Part shown: piece by piece, positions 23,942 to 34,130 of the stretch | Numbering within the stretch: position 1 is the first letter of the stretch | How the letters are laid out: each line of letters starts with the position of its first letter | NCBI GenBank assembly: GCA_037355855.1 | Contig: CM074763.1 | Location: 2,108,001-2,172,000, forward strand | DNA from: Pseudo-nitzschia pungens | Lineage: Eukaryota > Bacillariophyta > Bacillariophyceae > Bacillariales > Bacillariaceae | Length of the DNA: 64,000 bases | Reading direction: 5' to 3' | Notes under the pieces: generated by a model | The model's database searches: none | Told to the model about the DNA's origin: nothing | Seen by the model: only the letters and a program-made list of their open reading frames with translations | Translations under genes and position numbers: made by a program

Positions 23942-24793
23942 ATGATGAAATCCAAGAGCCTCCTTCTGCTCGGCACCCTCTTTGTTTTCCTGACCATTTT
24001 CACCGTTGCCACCGCATCCGTCGAAACCGAATCCTCCACCGAAACTACCTGCCCGAACGGAGCCTGCACCGAACGCGAACGCGCCACGAGCATGCCTCCC
24101 AAGATCAAGGTGTCCGAGCTCCTTTCCGGGCCGTCCGAAACGATCGTGGAGGTCCTGGGCGGAATCTACGAGCATTCTCCGTGGGTGGCGGAGCGATTCG
24201 TCGCCGATCTGGCGGGGAACGAGTCGTCCTCCTCTTCCATTACCACCGTGACGGAGCTCGCAAAGGCGCTGAAGGCGCGCGTCGACGGGGCGACCGACGC
24301 CGAGAAACTGGCCCTGCTCCGGGCCCACCCCGACCTCTGCGAAAAGGTCGAAGCCCTCCGAACGCTCACGGAGGAATCCCGGGAGGAGCAATCCCGGTCC
24401 GGCCTGCAATCCATGGAACCGTCCGAGCTCGCGACCTTTCGGGCCCAAAACGAGGCCTACAAGAAAAAGCACGGCTTTCCCTTTATCCTGGCGGTCCGCA
24501 ACGCGCGCAAGAGCACGGTGCTGAGCGCCCTGGAGGGACGCCTCGGGGACTCTTCGACGCAGAAGGAATTCCACGTGGCCCTGGAACAGGTGCACAAGAT
24601 CGCCTGGATGCGGCTCTTGACCAGGGTCGAGTCGGACGAAGCCAAGGGGTTCTTGACGTGCCACGGTACGTTGAGTGGAGTCGAGTGGTATGAAGTACAG
24701 TGGAGTACAGTGGAGTGGAGTACAGTTGGGGTGGTTTGCGGTAGGAACTACCCCGTGACCGTGCCAATCGGCAGTGTTGTTCCTGACCCCAAG

Positions 24794-24834
<41 letters not shown>

Positions 24835-25190
24835 TTTCGAATTTCCCTCCAGTCCTCGACACCGCCAACGGCATTCCCGCGCGAAAGATGAAGATCGTTC
24901 TGAAACGACAAACGCCGGAGGGCTCGTTTGTCGTGATCGGAGAATACGTCACCAACGACGACGGCCGCCTCGAGGGGGGTCCCGCCCTCAAGGGCGAGGC
25001 CTTTGCGGTGGGAACCTACGAGTGGGAATTCCACGCCGGGGACTACTTCGCGGCGAGGGGGAATTTCCTGAGCGGGACGCCCTTTCTGGACGTTGTTCCC
25101 CTCCGGTTCGGCATCGACAATCCCGACGACCACTACCACGTTCCGCTGCTGGTCAGTCCCTGGGGGTATTCGACCTACCGGGGGAGCTAA
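23942..25190 (+). CDS. Allantoin synthase (OHCU decarboxylase-HIU hydrolase fusion)
   Basis: Exons 23942-24665 and 24853-25190 join (phase 1, GTACGT donor) into 353 residues. The first domain is OHCU decarboxylase: LLRAHPDL with the catalytic His-Pro, EEQSRSGL, and NEAYKKKHGFPFI. The second is the transthyretin-like HIU hydrolase: HVLDTANGIPA, whose HV spans the splice join, and the invariant end YRGS. Together they turn 5-hydroxyisourate into S-allantoin after urate oxidase, in purine breakdown for nitrogen recycling. Such fusions are known in plants and diatoms. From the ATG at 23942 the protein begins with a clear signal peptide (KSKSLLLLGTLFVFLTIFTVATA). Since the usual site is the peroxisome and the C-terminus is not an SKL signal, entry into the secretory system or a complex organelle is suggested. 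A start at MPPKIK would remove it. Confidence 0.9.
24796..24833 (+). repeat. (T)38 homopolymer in an intron
   Basis: An uninterrupted run of 38 T lies 19 bases before the 3' splice site of the allantoin synthase intron and serves as an extreme polypyrimidine tract. Its length is likely to be polymorphic or misread. Confidence 0.95.
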
Positions 25191-25270
25191 CAACAAACAA
25201 CAACAACAATAGCAGCGACCCCGCGACGACGAAAACGAAACCGATGGATCGATTCGAACCGAATCGAAAT

Positions 25271-25455
25271 GGACTGGACTGAACTGAACTGAACTGGACT
25301 GGACTGGACTGGACTGAACTGGACTGAATCGAGCCGAGTTGATGGATGCTTTGTCATGTCATGTCATGTCATGCCGTGTTGTGTTGTGTTGTGTTGTGTT
25401 CTTGATTGAATTGAATTGAATTGAATTGAATTGAATTGAATTGAATTGAATTGAA
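25271..25455. repeat. Compound pentanucleotide microsatellite
   Basis: In succession there are (GGACT/GAACT)n, (CATGT)n, (GTGTT)n and (GAATT)n. All have a 5-bp period and several differ by one base. The tract sits in the 3' flank of the allantoin synthase gene. Confidence 0.9.
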
Positions 25456-26287
25456 CCGATTGGCCGATTCGGAAATTGCGAAAAGGGAGGAATCCAACGA
25501 ATGGGAGACAGAGACGGAGACAGAGTTGCTTCCAAACGTTTTATGTTTGGACGTGCTTCTGTTTCTCACCCTAAAAATTACTATTTCAATCACTGTATTC
25601 GACCCTCCATCATTGCAAATTTCGCGTGTCTGTGTGGAAAACGTCAATCGTGAATGCAATAACGACAACAACTCGATGAAACAAAAGCTATCTACAAAAG
25701 GCATGAACAAAAAAGTAGATTCGAGTCACAACGGTGCGGTACAGCAGTATTGTTTCTTTAGCTATTACCGAAGTATATTATAAAATTCTTATGACATGGA
25801 TATTTTTTGTGAAACGAATATTGTTGCTTTTTCTTCCGGAGAGGATGAATTCGGAGTGTTTCGCAACCGAGCCATTGCGCGTCGGAGTTCCGAGTCGCAC
25901 TTCCGAGAGAAAACATTTCTCGCGGTCTGCTTTTTCGATGTGTGTTGTGTTGTGCTGTGTGTTTCGAACGCTGGATGTTTGGGTCCATGGGTAGAACCAA
26001 CATGGTTGGTTGCTGCTATTCATGTTGTATTAATTTATGATTTGCGTGCCGAAATTGTTCGTGTTGTCTTCCCTCCGGAGCCAGCTTTCGTTCCAACAAA
26101 AAATCAAGTGGATCCAAACCGAGAGCGGTACTGCGGCGCATCGGAGTGCACTCGACCGGATCTGTCTTATTGTCATTGTCACTGTCCTTTCTCTGCTCGC
26201 TCGCTCGTTCAGTTGTTTCTTCGTTGTTTCGTTCGCTCGCTCGCTAGTTCACCCACTCACTCACTCACTCACTCACTCGCTCACGGC
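25456..26287. other. Intergenic, no supported gene
   Basis: The open frames on both strands lack domains. A (CACT)n tract occupies 26253-26277, just beyond the stop codon of the convergent DoxX-like gene. Confidence 0.6.
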
Positions 26288-27221
26288 TCACGCGACGACC
26301 GTCATCGAATGCGCGGCCAGCTTGTAAAAGACGGCCAGCAGGGCGCACTGCAGGAGCCCCCGGCCCCCGTGCCCCCACGGATACGGCAGGGCGGGAATCC
26401 TCGGGACCACCGGATTGTGCGTGTACATGTAAATGTTGGCGGGCGTCACCGCCACCGTCAGGCAATACATCAGGACGGCCGGGATCGCGCCCGGGCCCCA
26501 CCCGTACCCGGCTCCGACTTCCGGGAGGAGTTCCGGTTTCAGCGTCGCCACCAGCAGCCAGGTCCCGACGACGACCTCGGCGATCCCGGACCAGAAGGAG
26601 TGGTACTGCTCGTAGGTGAGCCCGAGGGCCTCCGATCCCGGCGCCGGGACGTTCCACAGACCGCCCCAGGATCCCCGGGGGGGCACAAAGGCCGTGAAGG
26701 TGTCCTCGAGGGCGAAGTGGGCGATCCCGGCGGCGACAAAGGCCCCCGACAGGACGCAGGGCAGGACCGAGTAGAAGGGATCGAAGAAAGGCGACGGGAG
26801 GATTCCCTCCAGGAAATCGTACAATTGGATAAAGGCGACGCTCCCGGCGAGGACGCCGCCGGAAATGGCGAAAAAGCTCTTTCGCTGGTCGGCATCGTCC
26901 ATGGCCGAGACGAGCGTGCCCGGGTCCTTGACCTCGTCGTTGGTGGCAATGGCGGGTGGTGGTTGTTGTTGTTGTTGTTGCTGTTGTGCGAACAGTTGCC
27001 GGGAGGCTCCGGCGGTCGGGTTGGATCGGATCGCAACCGACGGCGACGATGAGAATGGCGATGGCGATGGCGATGGCGACGACAGGGAAAGCGTTCGGTG
27101 GGTCGTCGTCGTCGTCGTCGTCGTCGTGGTTGTTTGGAATCCGAGTGCCGGAGTGGTGAGTGTCGCTGCCAGCAGTGTTGTGGCTAACCATGGCTCTCAT
27201 CGATTTCGCAGAAAATTTCAT
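26288..27221 (-). CDS. DoxX-like multi-pass membrane protein
   Basis: From Met 26902 the frame gives 204 residues with about five hydrophobic segments. The pattern fits DoxX-type proteins: AAGIAHFALEDTFTAFVPP, then FWSGIAEVVVGTWLLVATL, then a segment with TPANIYMYTHNP. Members have been linked to redox or membrane functions, but no reaction can be assigned. The same frame is open further upstream: a (Gln)8 run, a Ser/Pro stretch, (Thr)n, and WLATTLLAATLTTPALGFQ, which looks like a signal peptide ending in an ALGF motif, as in diatom plastid import. No ATG is in that frame; the nearby ATGs at 27221, 27200 and 27191 are one base out of frame. The N-terminus therefore needs either an indel correction or an unseen exon. 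The minimal gene is 26288-26902. Confidence 0.7.
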
Positions 27222-28238
27222 TGTATGGCAAGTCTATTATGATATATGTGTTGTACGGTAAGGCGTTGCCGATATTATTAGTTGCACAATGGTCGGTTGC
27301 GCAAACCCAAGTGATGGATAGGATTTCGGAATGTGAGATACGGGAGATTCGTTTGGATGACGCTTTGCGGTGCGTTTCTTGTTTTGAGATGCGTCCTGTT
27401 TTGGAAATTCTCACAATCAAAGCAAAATCTAAAGTGTGTACCGTACGACTACGTCCGGTTACGTACGAGTACGTTCTGCGTGTTTACTAGTGAGTCAGTC
27501 GGTCGATCGGTCGGTCAGTCAGTCAGTCAGCCGCAAGTCGGATACACCGAAAACTATTGACCTATCTACTGTACATCATATAAGTACCTACTATATCAGG
27601 CTTGTGCTCGGCACGCGTCGGCCTTGGTGCGAGACGCTGTTTGCCATTGGAAAGGCCGAGTTCCGCTGCCTGTCAATCAATCATCCGCAACCGCAGCCAC
27701 GAATGCCGGAGCACCTCACTCCACCACCCCGCCACCCAATCGTCGTTAATAGTGGTCACCTACTACTTTATCTTACCGTAACCTTACCGTAACTTTACCG
27801 TATGATTCGAATTTGGCAACGCTGTTTTTTACCGCAATAAATAATGAGATTACCGGTAAGTTATGGTACGGTACATGCTTGACGTGAATTGTACTTCGAA
27901 AATCGAACACAAACTGCTTTTTTTCTTTCCCCAGATGAATCGAATCGTGTCGTCGACATCAGCGCTGCGTGTGATGGTTGGGTGTGGCACGACCAGCAGT
28001 GAGACAACGGAACACAAAAAATACAGTACAACGGTACGGTAATTTAATTACTACTGGTAATTACTATTGGCGTACCGTAGGAACTAGGAACAGTTCGCTC
28101 TTTCAATCAAGAATTCATTCACCGATCGAACCCGGCAACAGAGCATAATATCCGGAATCATTCATTTTGCCACCGACTTTTGACGTTGCAGTGTCACACA
28201 AAATAAAAACAGCTGCAGCACGAACAAGAACAGCAACA

Positions 28239-28269
<31 letters not shown>

Positions 28270-28303
28270 TACTTTTGCTACTTTTTCGGCAAACTCTCTT
28301 TCA
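27222..28303. other. Divergent intergenic region
   Basis: This separates the DoxX-like gene from the heme oxygenase gene. I see no coding feature. The stretch 27770-27870 holds closely spaced CTTACCGTAA/GGTAAG words, also seen near 39540-39760. The 5' leader before 28304 contains (CAA)n at 28233-28263. Confidence 0.6.
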
Positions 28304-30136
28304 ATGACCATGACGGGTTGTCCCTTTGCATCCTCGTCTTCCGCCCCATCCGGCACCCACGACGCTTCCAAGTCCGATCATCAGACACCAAAATCTTCCC
28401 GCGATGCATCGTCGTCGTCTTCTTCTTCGTCCATGGACATGGGAATGGGATCCTGTCCCTTTGCCCGGGCCCTCCACGATTCCGGAGACGACTCGTCGTC
28501 CCTCGTCTCCCTGTCCTCGGCGGCATCCGCTTCGGCATCCGCATCGGCTTCCGGCTCCCACCACCAACCCTGGAACGACTGCCCCGTCTTTGCCAATCGG
28601 TCCTGTCCCTTCCGGGACGCCAAATCGCCCGACGAGATCTCGGAGATCCTGAGCAAGCTCCCGGCCAAGTCACCGGGACCAATCGAACCATTCCCAAGCG
28701 GCGGTCTGGATCGAAACCACCCTGGCGGTCCTGCACCGGGACAAGGCCCTGGAGGAGTACTCCTTTTCGGCGATATTGAGCCGGCTGGTCTTGGAGCACC
28801 ACGCGAAGCAGCAACAGCAAGCAGCAAGCAACAACAACAACAAGATGAAGAAGAGTCCAAGGATGAACCGCAAGACGACGGGCACGAGCTCGATCACGAT
28901 CACGATCACGATCACGAGGATCACAGCAGCGCCAGCAGCAGCATTATGGATGGGGACGACAGCGAGGCATTTCGGCTCGCGCCTCCCACAAAGCTCGGCG
29001 AAGACCACCACCAAAACCACCACCACCACCACCACCACCACGACACGCTCCCGAAAAGCCAGAAACACGGACGCCGGCTGTCGGAAGCCCTCAAAACGGG
29101 CACGGAGGAAGCCCACAAGGAGGCCGAGTCGGTCCACTTTGTCCGGAATTTCATCCGGGGCATCATCGATCGGCGCTCGTACGCCCTGTTCGTGGCGCAG
29201 ATGTTCCACGTCTACAAGCATCTCGAGCGAGCGCTGGAGGAGCACGCACCGCGCCACTTTGCCGAATGCCACTTTCCCGTCGAACTCAACCGGAGCGAAG
29301 CGCTCCGCGAGGACGTGGACTTTTGGCATTCCACGAGCGGGAGTGGAAGTGGAAGCGGTGCCCACCACAACGGAGACGAAGCGGATCCCCCCATCTCCCC
29401 CGCTACCCAAGACTATCTGGATCGGATCGACGAGGTGGCCCGAACCCGGCCCATTCTCTTGCTGGCACACGCCTACACCCGGTATCTCGGCGATCTGTCG
29501 GGGGGCAAGGTCTTGGCCCGCGTGGCCAAGCGGGCCCTGCGTCTGGAAAAGGGAGCCGACGGAACCGTGGAGGGACTGGCCTTTTACGACTTTCCGCTCC
29601 TCAAGGGATCCGTCAAGGCCTTCAAGGACAAGTACCGACAGGCCCTCAACGATCTGGACATCGAAAACGACAACAACAACAACAACGACAACGACGAGAC
29701 CGTCCGGGCCATTGTGAAAGAGGCCAACGTGGCCTTTTTGCTCAACATGCGACTGTTTGAGGAACTGGACGTAAACTCCTCCGTTCCGGGAGCGAGCGTT
29801 CGACCGATTGCCGACGTTTACGCCCGCGTCGCGGAGATTCCGGCTGCGGACGAAGAAACCGCGAAGAACGGGGACGCCTCCAAGGTTGCGGCGCCCTGTC
29901 CCTTTTTGAGCGGAAACACCGGGCGCGGAAGCGGCCACCACGCCGCCGGAATCGGAACCGGAATCGGAGCCGTGACCATCCAATCGTCCGGGCAGAAAGG
30001 CCACGGGAACGCCAAGACCTGTCCGTGGCCGTTCATTCTCCTGCACGATCCCAAGACGGGAATGAAGCACTGGCAGACCTGGCTCACCATTGGTCTGGTA
30101 GTGGCCCACGTCTACCAAAAGTTTCTTGCTGCTTAA
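28304..30136 (+). CDS. Heme oxygenase, membrane-anchored, with six Cys-Pro motifs
   Basis: Single exon, 610 residues. The catalytic domain spans roughly residues 260-510: GTEEAHKEAESVHF with the proximal His, FVAQMFHVYKHLERALEE, and YTRYLGDLSGGKVLARV on the distal helix. It cuts heme to biliverdin, CO and iron. The end, WLTIGLVVAHVYQKFLAA, is a probable tail anchor as in HO-1, suggesting an endoplasmic reticulum form and not the plastid enzyme. Six Cys-Pro motifs lie outside the core: four in the first 101 residues (TGCPF, SCPFA, DCPVF, SCPFR) and two near the tail (PCPFL, TCPWP). Cys-Pro is the heme regulatory motif known in HO-2. A His-rich stretch (HDHDHDHEDH, then eight His in a row) precedes the core. 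Between residues ~124 and ~172 the better coding signal lies in another frame, so a pair of compensating indels is likely. Confidence 0.9.
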   Translation: MTMTGCPFASSSSAPSGTHDASKSDHQTPKSSRDASSSSSSSSMDMGMGSCPFARALHDSGDDSSSLVSLSSAASASASASASGSHHQPWNDCPVFANRSCPFRDAKSPDEISEILSKLPAKSPGPIEPFPSGGLDRNHPGGPAPGQGPGGVLLFGDIEPAGLGAPREAATASSKQQQQQDEEESKDEPQDDGHELDHDHDHDHEDHSSASSSIMDGDDSEAFRLAPPTKLGEDHHQNHHHHHHHHDTLPKSQKHGRRLSEALKTGTEEAHKEAESVHFVRNFIRGIIDRRSYALFVAQMFHVYKHLERALEEHAPRHFAECHFPVELNRSEALREDVDFWHSTSGSGSGSGAHHNGDEADPPISPATQDYLDRIDEVARTRPILLLAHAYTRYLGDLSGGKVLARVAKRALRLEKGADGTVEGLAFYDFPLLKGSVKAFKDKYRQALNDLDIENDNNNNNDNDETVRAIVKEANVAFLLNMRLFEELDVNSSVPGASVRPIADVYARVAEIPAADEETAKNGDASKVAAPCPFLSGNTGRGSGHHAAGIGTGIGAVTIQSSGQKGHGNAKTCPWPFILLHDPKTGMKHWQTWLTIGLVVAHVYQKFLAA

Positions 30137-31012
30137 AGGGAGAAGAGTTTCAGCGGGAGCGGAACGCAGGAACGAGCAATGCAATGTACATAATAATAAT
30201 AATATGGTAATAACCTTACTCTTTAGAACATACGAAGTACTTCTAGTAAGCAACCTTTTTACGAATGAGCGAATGAATCAATCAATCAAGGAATTCATTT
30301 TTTTATGTCAGTCGATTCATCATCCAGAGTTTATTTTGTAACGAACAAACAATGCAGTGTTGCGTTTCGAACGCATCATCAATCCATGCAACGCGATTTT
30401 GAAACAATTTTATTAAAAGCACAGCACAGCACAGTACAGCAGCAGTAATATTAAAGGATTGTGGTTTTTAGTTTTGTTAGTTTTGTTGTTAGAGATACAG
30501 TAAAGAGTTCGTAGTAAATAAGGTACAGTTACAAGGTGGGATATGGAATCAATCGGGTGTGTTGTTGTTCGATTCGTACCCTCGCCTTGATCAATTCTGG
30601 TGAGGCACACTTTTCTTCTTGCGTTGTGCCTTTGCCTTTTGGTGGATAATACTGTGGGTGGTTAACAGAGCAGTAGTTTAATGCATGCATGGTTGATTCG
30701 GAGTGGATTGGATTGGACTGGATTGGACTGGACTGGACTGGACTATGTAGTGTGATGTGATGTGATGTGATGTGATGTGATATCAAGAGTTGTGTAATGA
30801 TGAGAAGAGATTGGTTTTGTTTCGTTTCGTTTCGTTTCGTTTCGTTTCGTTCGGTTCCGCACAGTGCAGCAGCGCAAAACAGCTGCTACGGTAGAATATT
30901 TGCTTCTTTTTCACAAACATCAAAAATTGGCCGTTCCAAACAAGACAATAATGCGCTCCATTCCTTCCGTTTCCATTCCTTCCTCGTTCCTCCTTCCTCC
31001 TCGTTTCGATTA
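30137..31012. other. Convergent intergenic with pentanucleotide repeats
   Basis: No gene is seen. Repeats: (GGATT/GGACT)n at 30702-30745, (TGTGA)n at 30750-30780 and (TTCGT)n at 30817-30851. One TACGAAGTA word is at 30231-30239. Confidence 0.65.
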
Positions 31013-34000
31013 TTAGATGGGACATTCCTCCACGGAGCAGCACGTGCAGCAGTCGCAGCTGAACCCGGGATCGAAACAATCGGCCCCGAGCACCTCCAGC
31101 GGCCGGGGGAAGACCGTGTTGGCGCAAACCTCGGCGGGCATGGACCCCTGGAAGTTGTTGCCCTCCACCTGGAGCAGGCGCAGCGCCGCCAGGTTGCCCA
31201 GCTCGGAGGGGATCGTTCCCATCAGATCGTTGTCGTACATCCACAGCTGCTTCATGACGAAACCCCAGTTGCCAAACTCGGGGGGGATCGTCCCGGTGAA
31301 CCCGCACGAGGTGAGGGAAAAGGACTCGAGCGTGCGGATCGTCGACAGGGCCGCCGGGAGCTGGCCGCCGAGGCCGGGGTTGGTGTCGATCCAGTGCTCC
31401 CGCAGGGACGGCATGCCGATCATGTACGAGATGTCGCCGGAGATGAATCCGTCTACGATGTACAGGAACTGGAGGCTGGGCATGGTGGTAAAGGCCTTGG
31501 GAACCGTCGAGTTGTAGGCGTTTCCGTCAAAGTTGGCAAAGACCAGGTTGTTGAGGCCCTGGAAGTTCTGTTGCGTGAGACCGCCGCTGATGAAGGAGAA
31601 GGAGCAATCGAATTCCTTGATGTTCTCGGGGAGACGAGCCAGTGGTCCCGAGAAGGCGGTGTTCTTGAAAAACAAGAATTCTAAAGCAAGAGAAGAACAC
31701 ACAAAAAAAAGGAAGGCACGGGGGTGATGTGTGAGGAAATATGCGTGTGTGTGAAAGTTTGTATGGGTGTGTACTTCAAAGTGCAATGGTTTTGCTGCAC
31801 CTTTTTTCGAATGTCACAAAAACTTACCGAAACCGGATCCCAATTCCGACCACCAAGAGTTGTCGCCACCGTTGGTAAGAAGCATGTTGTCAAAAAGATC
31901 GATTCGCAGCAACGACCCGGCACCAGTGGAGCGTGCTCCGTCCGAAGCTAGCAAAATAACCTCGCGGGGAAAGGCACCGGTCAAGAGATTGCTGAACAGA
32001 TCCAGAGCCGTCACCTGACCCCCTGCGTTACAGACCACACCAAACCAGGACCCGGAGCACGGGTCGGTGGTACCGGTATTCCATCCACTGGACACAATCC
32101 AGCCGGGAACGTCGAGAATGCCTTCGGCGTCGGTGATGATGTTGGAAACGCCGTTGGTGGCTTCGTAAATAGCAAAGAGGACGTAGTACTGGATGATTTT
32201 TGCTGTGCTTAGGCTTTCGATTCCCGGCACTGCTTCGGTTCTTGCAAGAGCCCGCGACTGATACGATGTGGGACTGTTAAATTCACTTCCTCCCTGAAGA
32301 GCAACGGGTTGGATTGCTTCCACGACAACCGGGGGTCCAGCACTAGTAGGGGCAAGAGTAGGAGCCACTGGTGCCGGGGTCGGAGCAACGGGCGCCGGAG
32401 TAGGGGCCACTGGTGCCGGAGTAGGAGCCACTGGTGCCGGAGTCGGAGCCACTGGTGCCCCGGTAGGAGCGACCGGTGCCCCTGTAGGAGCGACCGGTGC
32501 CCCGGTAGGAGTGACCGGTGCCCCAGTAGGAGCGACCGGTGCCCCGGTAGGAGGAGCAACGGGTGATGGGGTAACAGGTACAGTAGGAGCGACCGGTGCC
32601 CCGGTAGGAGGAGCAACGGGTGATGGGGTAACAGGTACAGTAGGAGCAACCGGTGCCCCGGTAGGAGCGACTGGTGCCCCGGTAGGGGGAGCAACGGGTG
32701 ATGGGGTAACAGGTATAGGAGTTGCCACAGGCGAAGGTGGTGTGTCCTCGCCTGGCAGAATGACAGCATCAATGACGTGAACAACACCATTGCATGCTTT
32801 AATATTCTTTGCAGTAATCATAGGTCCGGGCGGATTATTGCCGCTTCCAGCAATGTGCGTTATCTGCAAGGAGTCTCCCGTACAATTGATGGTCGTTGTT
32901 TCGCCACTGGCCATCGGTAATGTTTCGAAAGGTCCACCCTCGCATTTGAGATCACTCGTGTAAACCTCCCCAACACTAGTGTGGTACCAGAGAATTTCTC
33001 GGAGAAGTGGAGGGTTCGCAATCAGCCCTTCCGCAATTCCTGGCGGAAGACCCTCAAACGCGAAGTTTGTGGGGGCAAAGACCGTCAGTAAATCATTGGT
33101 AAGTGGGTCGATCAAATCTGCAACGACCACCAAGTCGCACAGGGTGCTGAAGTCAGGTGTTGAGCAGGCAATTTCGGCTATCAAAAAAAAAAGAAAATAC
33201 GTGAGAAAGTTGCTTTTGTTGGTCCGAAAAACACACTTCTGTTATTATTGATCGCAACAGTACCCAAATATATGACTTACAAATAGGTTTGCAGGTAGGC
33301 GCTTCTGTTGGGAGAGTCACAGGTGATGGCGAAGGCACAAATGTGGGTGGTGGAACGGGTGAATTTGTAGGTGGTGAGGTTGGGATTATTGGTGTTTCCG
33401 TCGGAGTACTACCACCATCCGGAGCACTTGTAGGTGGTGGTGTGGGTGGTGGTGTGGGTTCGACGGGTGAAATTGTCGGTGTGTACGATGGCGTGTACGA
33501 TGGCGTGTACGTTGGTGTGTAGTACGATGGTGTGTAAGTCGGTGTATACTCTGGAGGTGATTCAGATGGGGGTGCAACAGGTGGTGCAACAGGTGGTGCA
33601 ACAGGTGGTGCAACAGGTGGTGCAACAGGTGGTGCAACAGGTGGTGCAACAGGTGGTGCAACAGGTGCAACTGTCGGTCCGTGTGTTGGACCGTACGTTG
33701 GTGGATCCGTTGATTCCGGCGCTTTGGTAGGATGCGCTGTCGTCTTTGTCGGAGAACGAGTGGGGTGATATGTGGGTGGTGACGTCGGGGGCACCATACT
33801 TTGTCCCAAAAGATAACCCTGCCAGAACGCACTTTCATCGAAATCTACCAAGTCTCTGTGTTGTGTATCTTTTTTAGCAGATGCCGCAACGTCGACCGTC
33901 GCGGTGTTAACAATTTTCATCAAATCGGGTTGACGGCTTTCGAAATCGGGCTCTACTCTCTGCCCTATTCTCATAAAAAAGGGTCGCCCACTTCGTCGTT

Positions 34001-34130
34001 TCCGTTCGCTCTTTGTAATTCCTTCACTTTTGTCAAAAGTATTTACGATGCCTAGGCCCTGTCCATGCACGAACGCCAAAGGACAAAGCGACAAGGCGCA
34101 GAGGAGGACCTCCACCTTCACGAACATCAT
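31013..34130 (-). CDS. Secreted FAS1-LRR protein with P/T-rich repeats
   Basis: Exons 34130-33281, 33177-31828 and 31680-31013 (introns 103 and 147 bp, GTAAGT donors) give 955 residues. A signal peptide (MMFVKVEVLLCALSLCPLAFVHG) is followed by a Pro/Thr region with PTYxPT and eight APPV units. Residues ~285-415 are a fasciclin (FAS1) domain: STLCDLVVVADLIDPLTNDLLTVFAPTNFAF, ILWYHTSVGEVYTSDL, NGVVHVIDAVILP. A second P/T region repeats VAPTGAP about ten times. The last part is a leucine-rich repeat domain of plant type (WFGVVCNAGGQVTALDLFSN, GFTGTIPPEFGNWG, DLMGTIPSELGNLAAL) ending in a Cys-rich tail (SCDCCTCCSVEECPI). No C-terminal membrane span is seen. FAS1 and LRR domains serve adhesion, and the P/T linkers are likely glycosylated, so a cell-surface or extracellular-matrix role is inferred. 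Confidence 0.88.
32340..32715 (-). repeat. Coding minisatellite for VAPTGAP units
   Basis: About 15 copies of an 18- to 24-bp unit (GGTGCC-CCGGTAGGAGCGACC type on the plus strand), in frame within the FAS1-LRR gene, encode alternating VAPTGAP, VTPSPVAPPTGAP and VAPTPAP. Confidence 0.85.
33568..33666 (-). repeat. Coding 12-bp tandem repeat (APPV)n
   Basis: About eight nearly perfect copies of a 12-bp unit (GGTGCAACAGGT on the plus strand) encode APPV in the first P/T linker. The near identity suggests recent expansion. Confidence 0.9.

Noticed and set aside
25796..27052. Plus-strand open frame of 418 codons
   Set aside because: It overlaps the DoxX-like gene on the other strand, and its composition is that of a complement shadow.
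33568..33666. CRISPR-like array of regularly spaced repeats
   Set aside because: The units are contiguous 12-bp coding repeats for APPV in a secreted protein, with no spacers.
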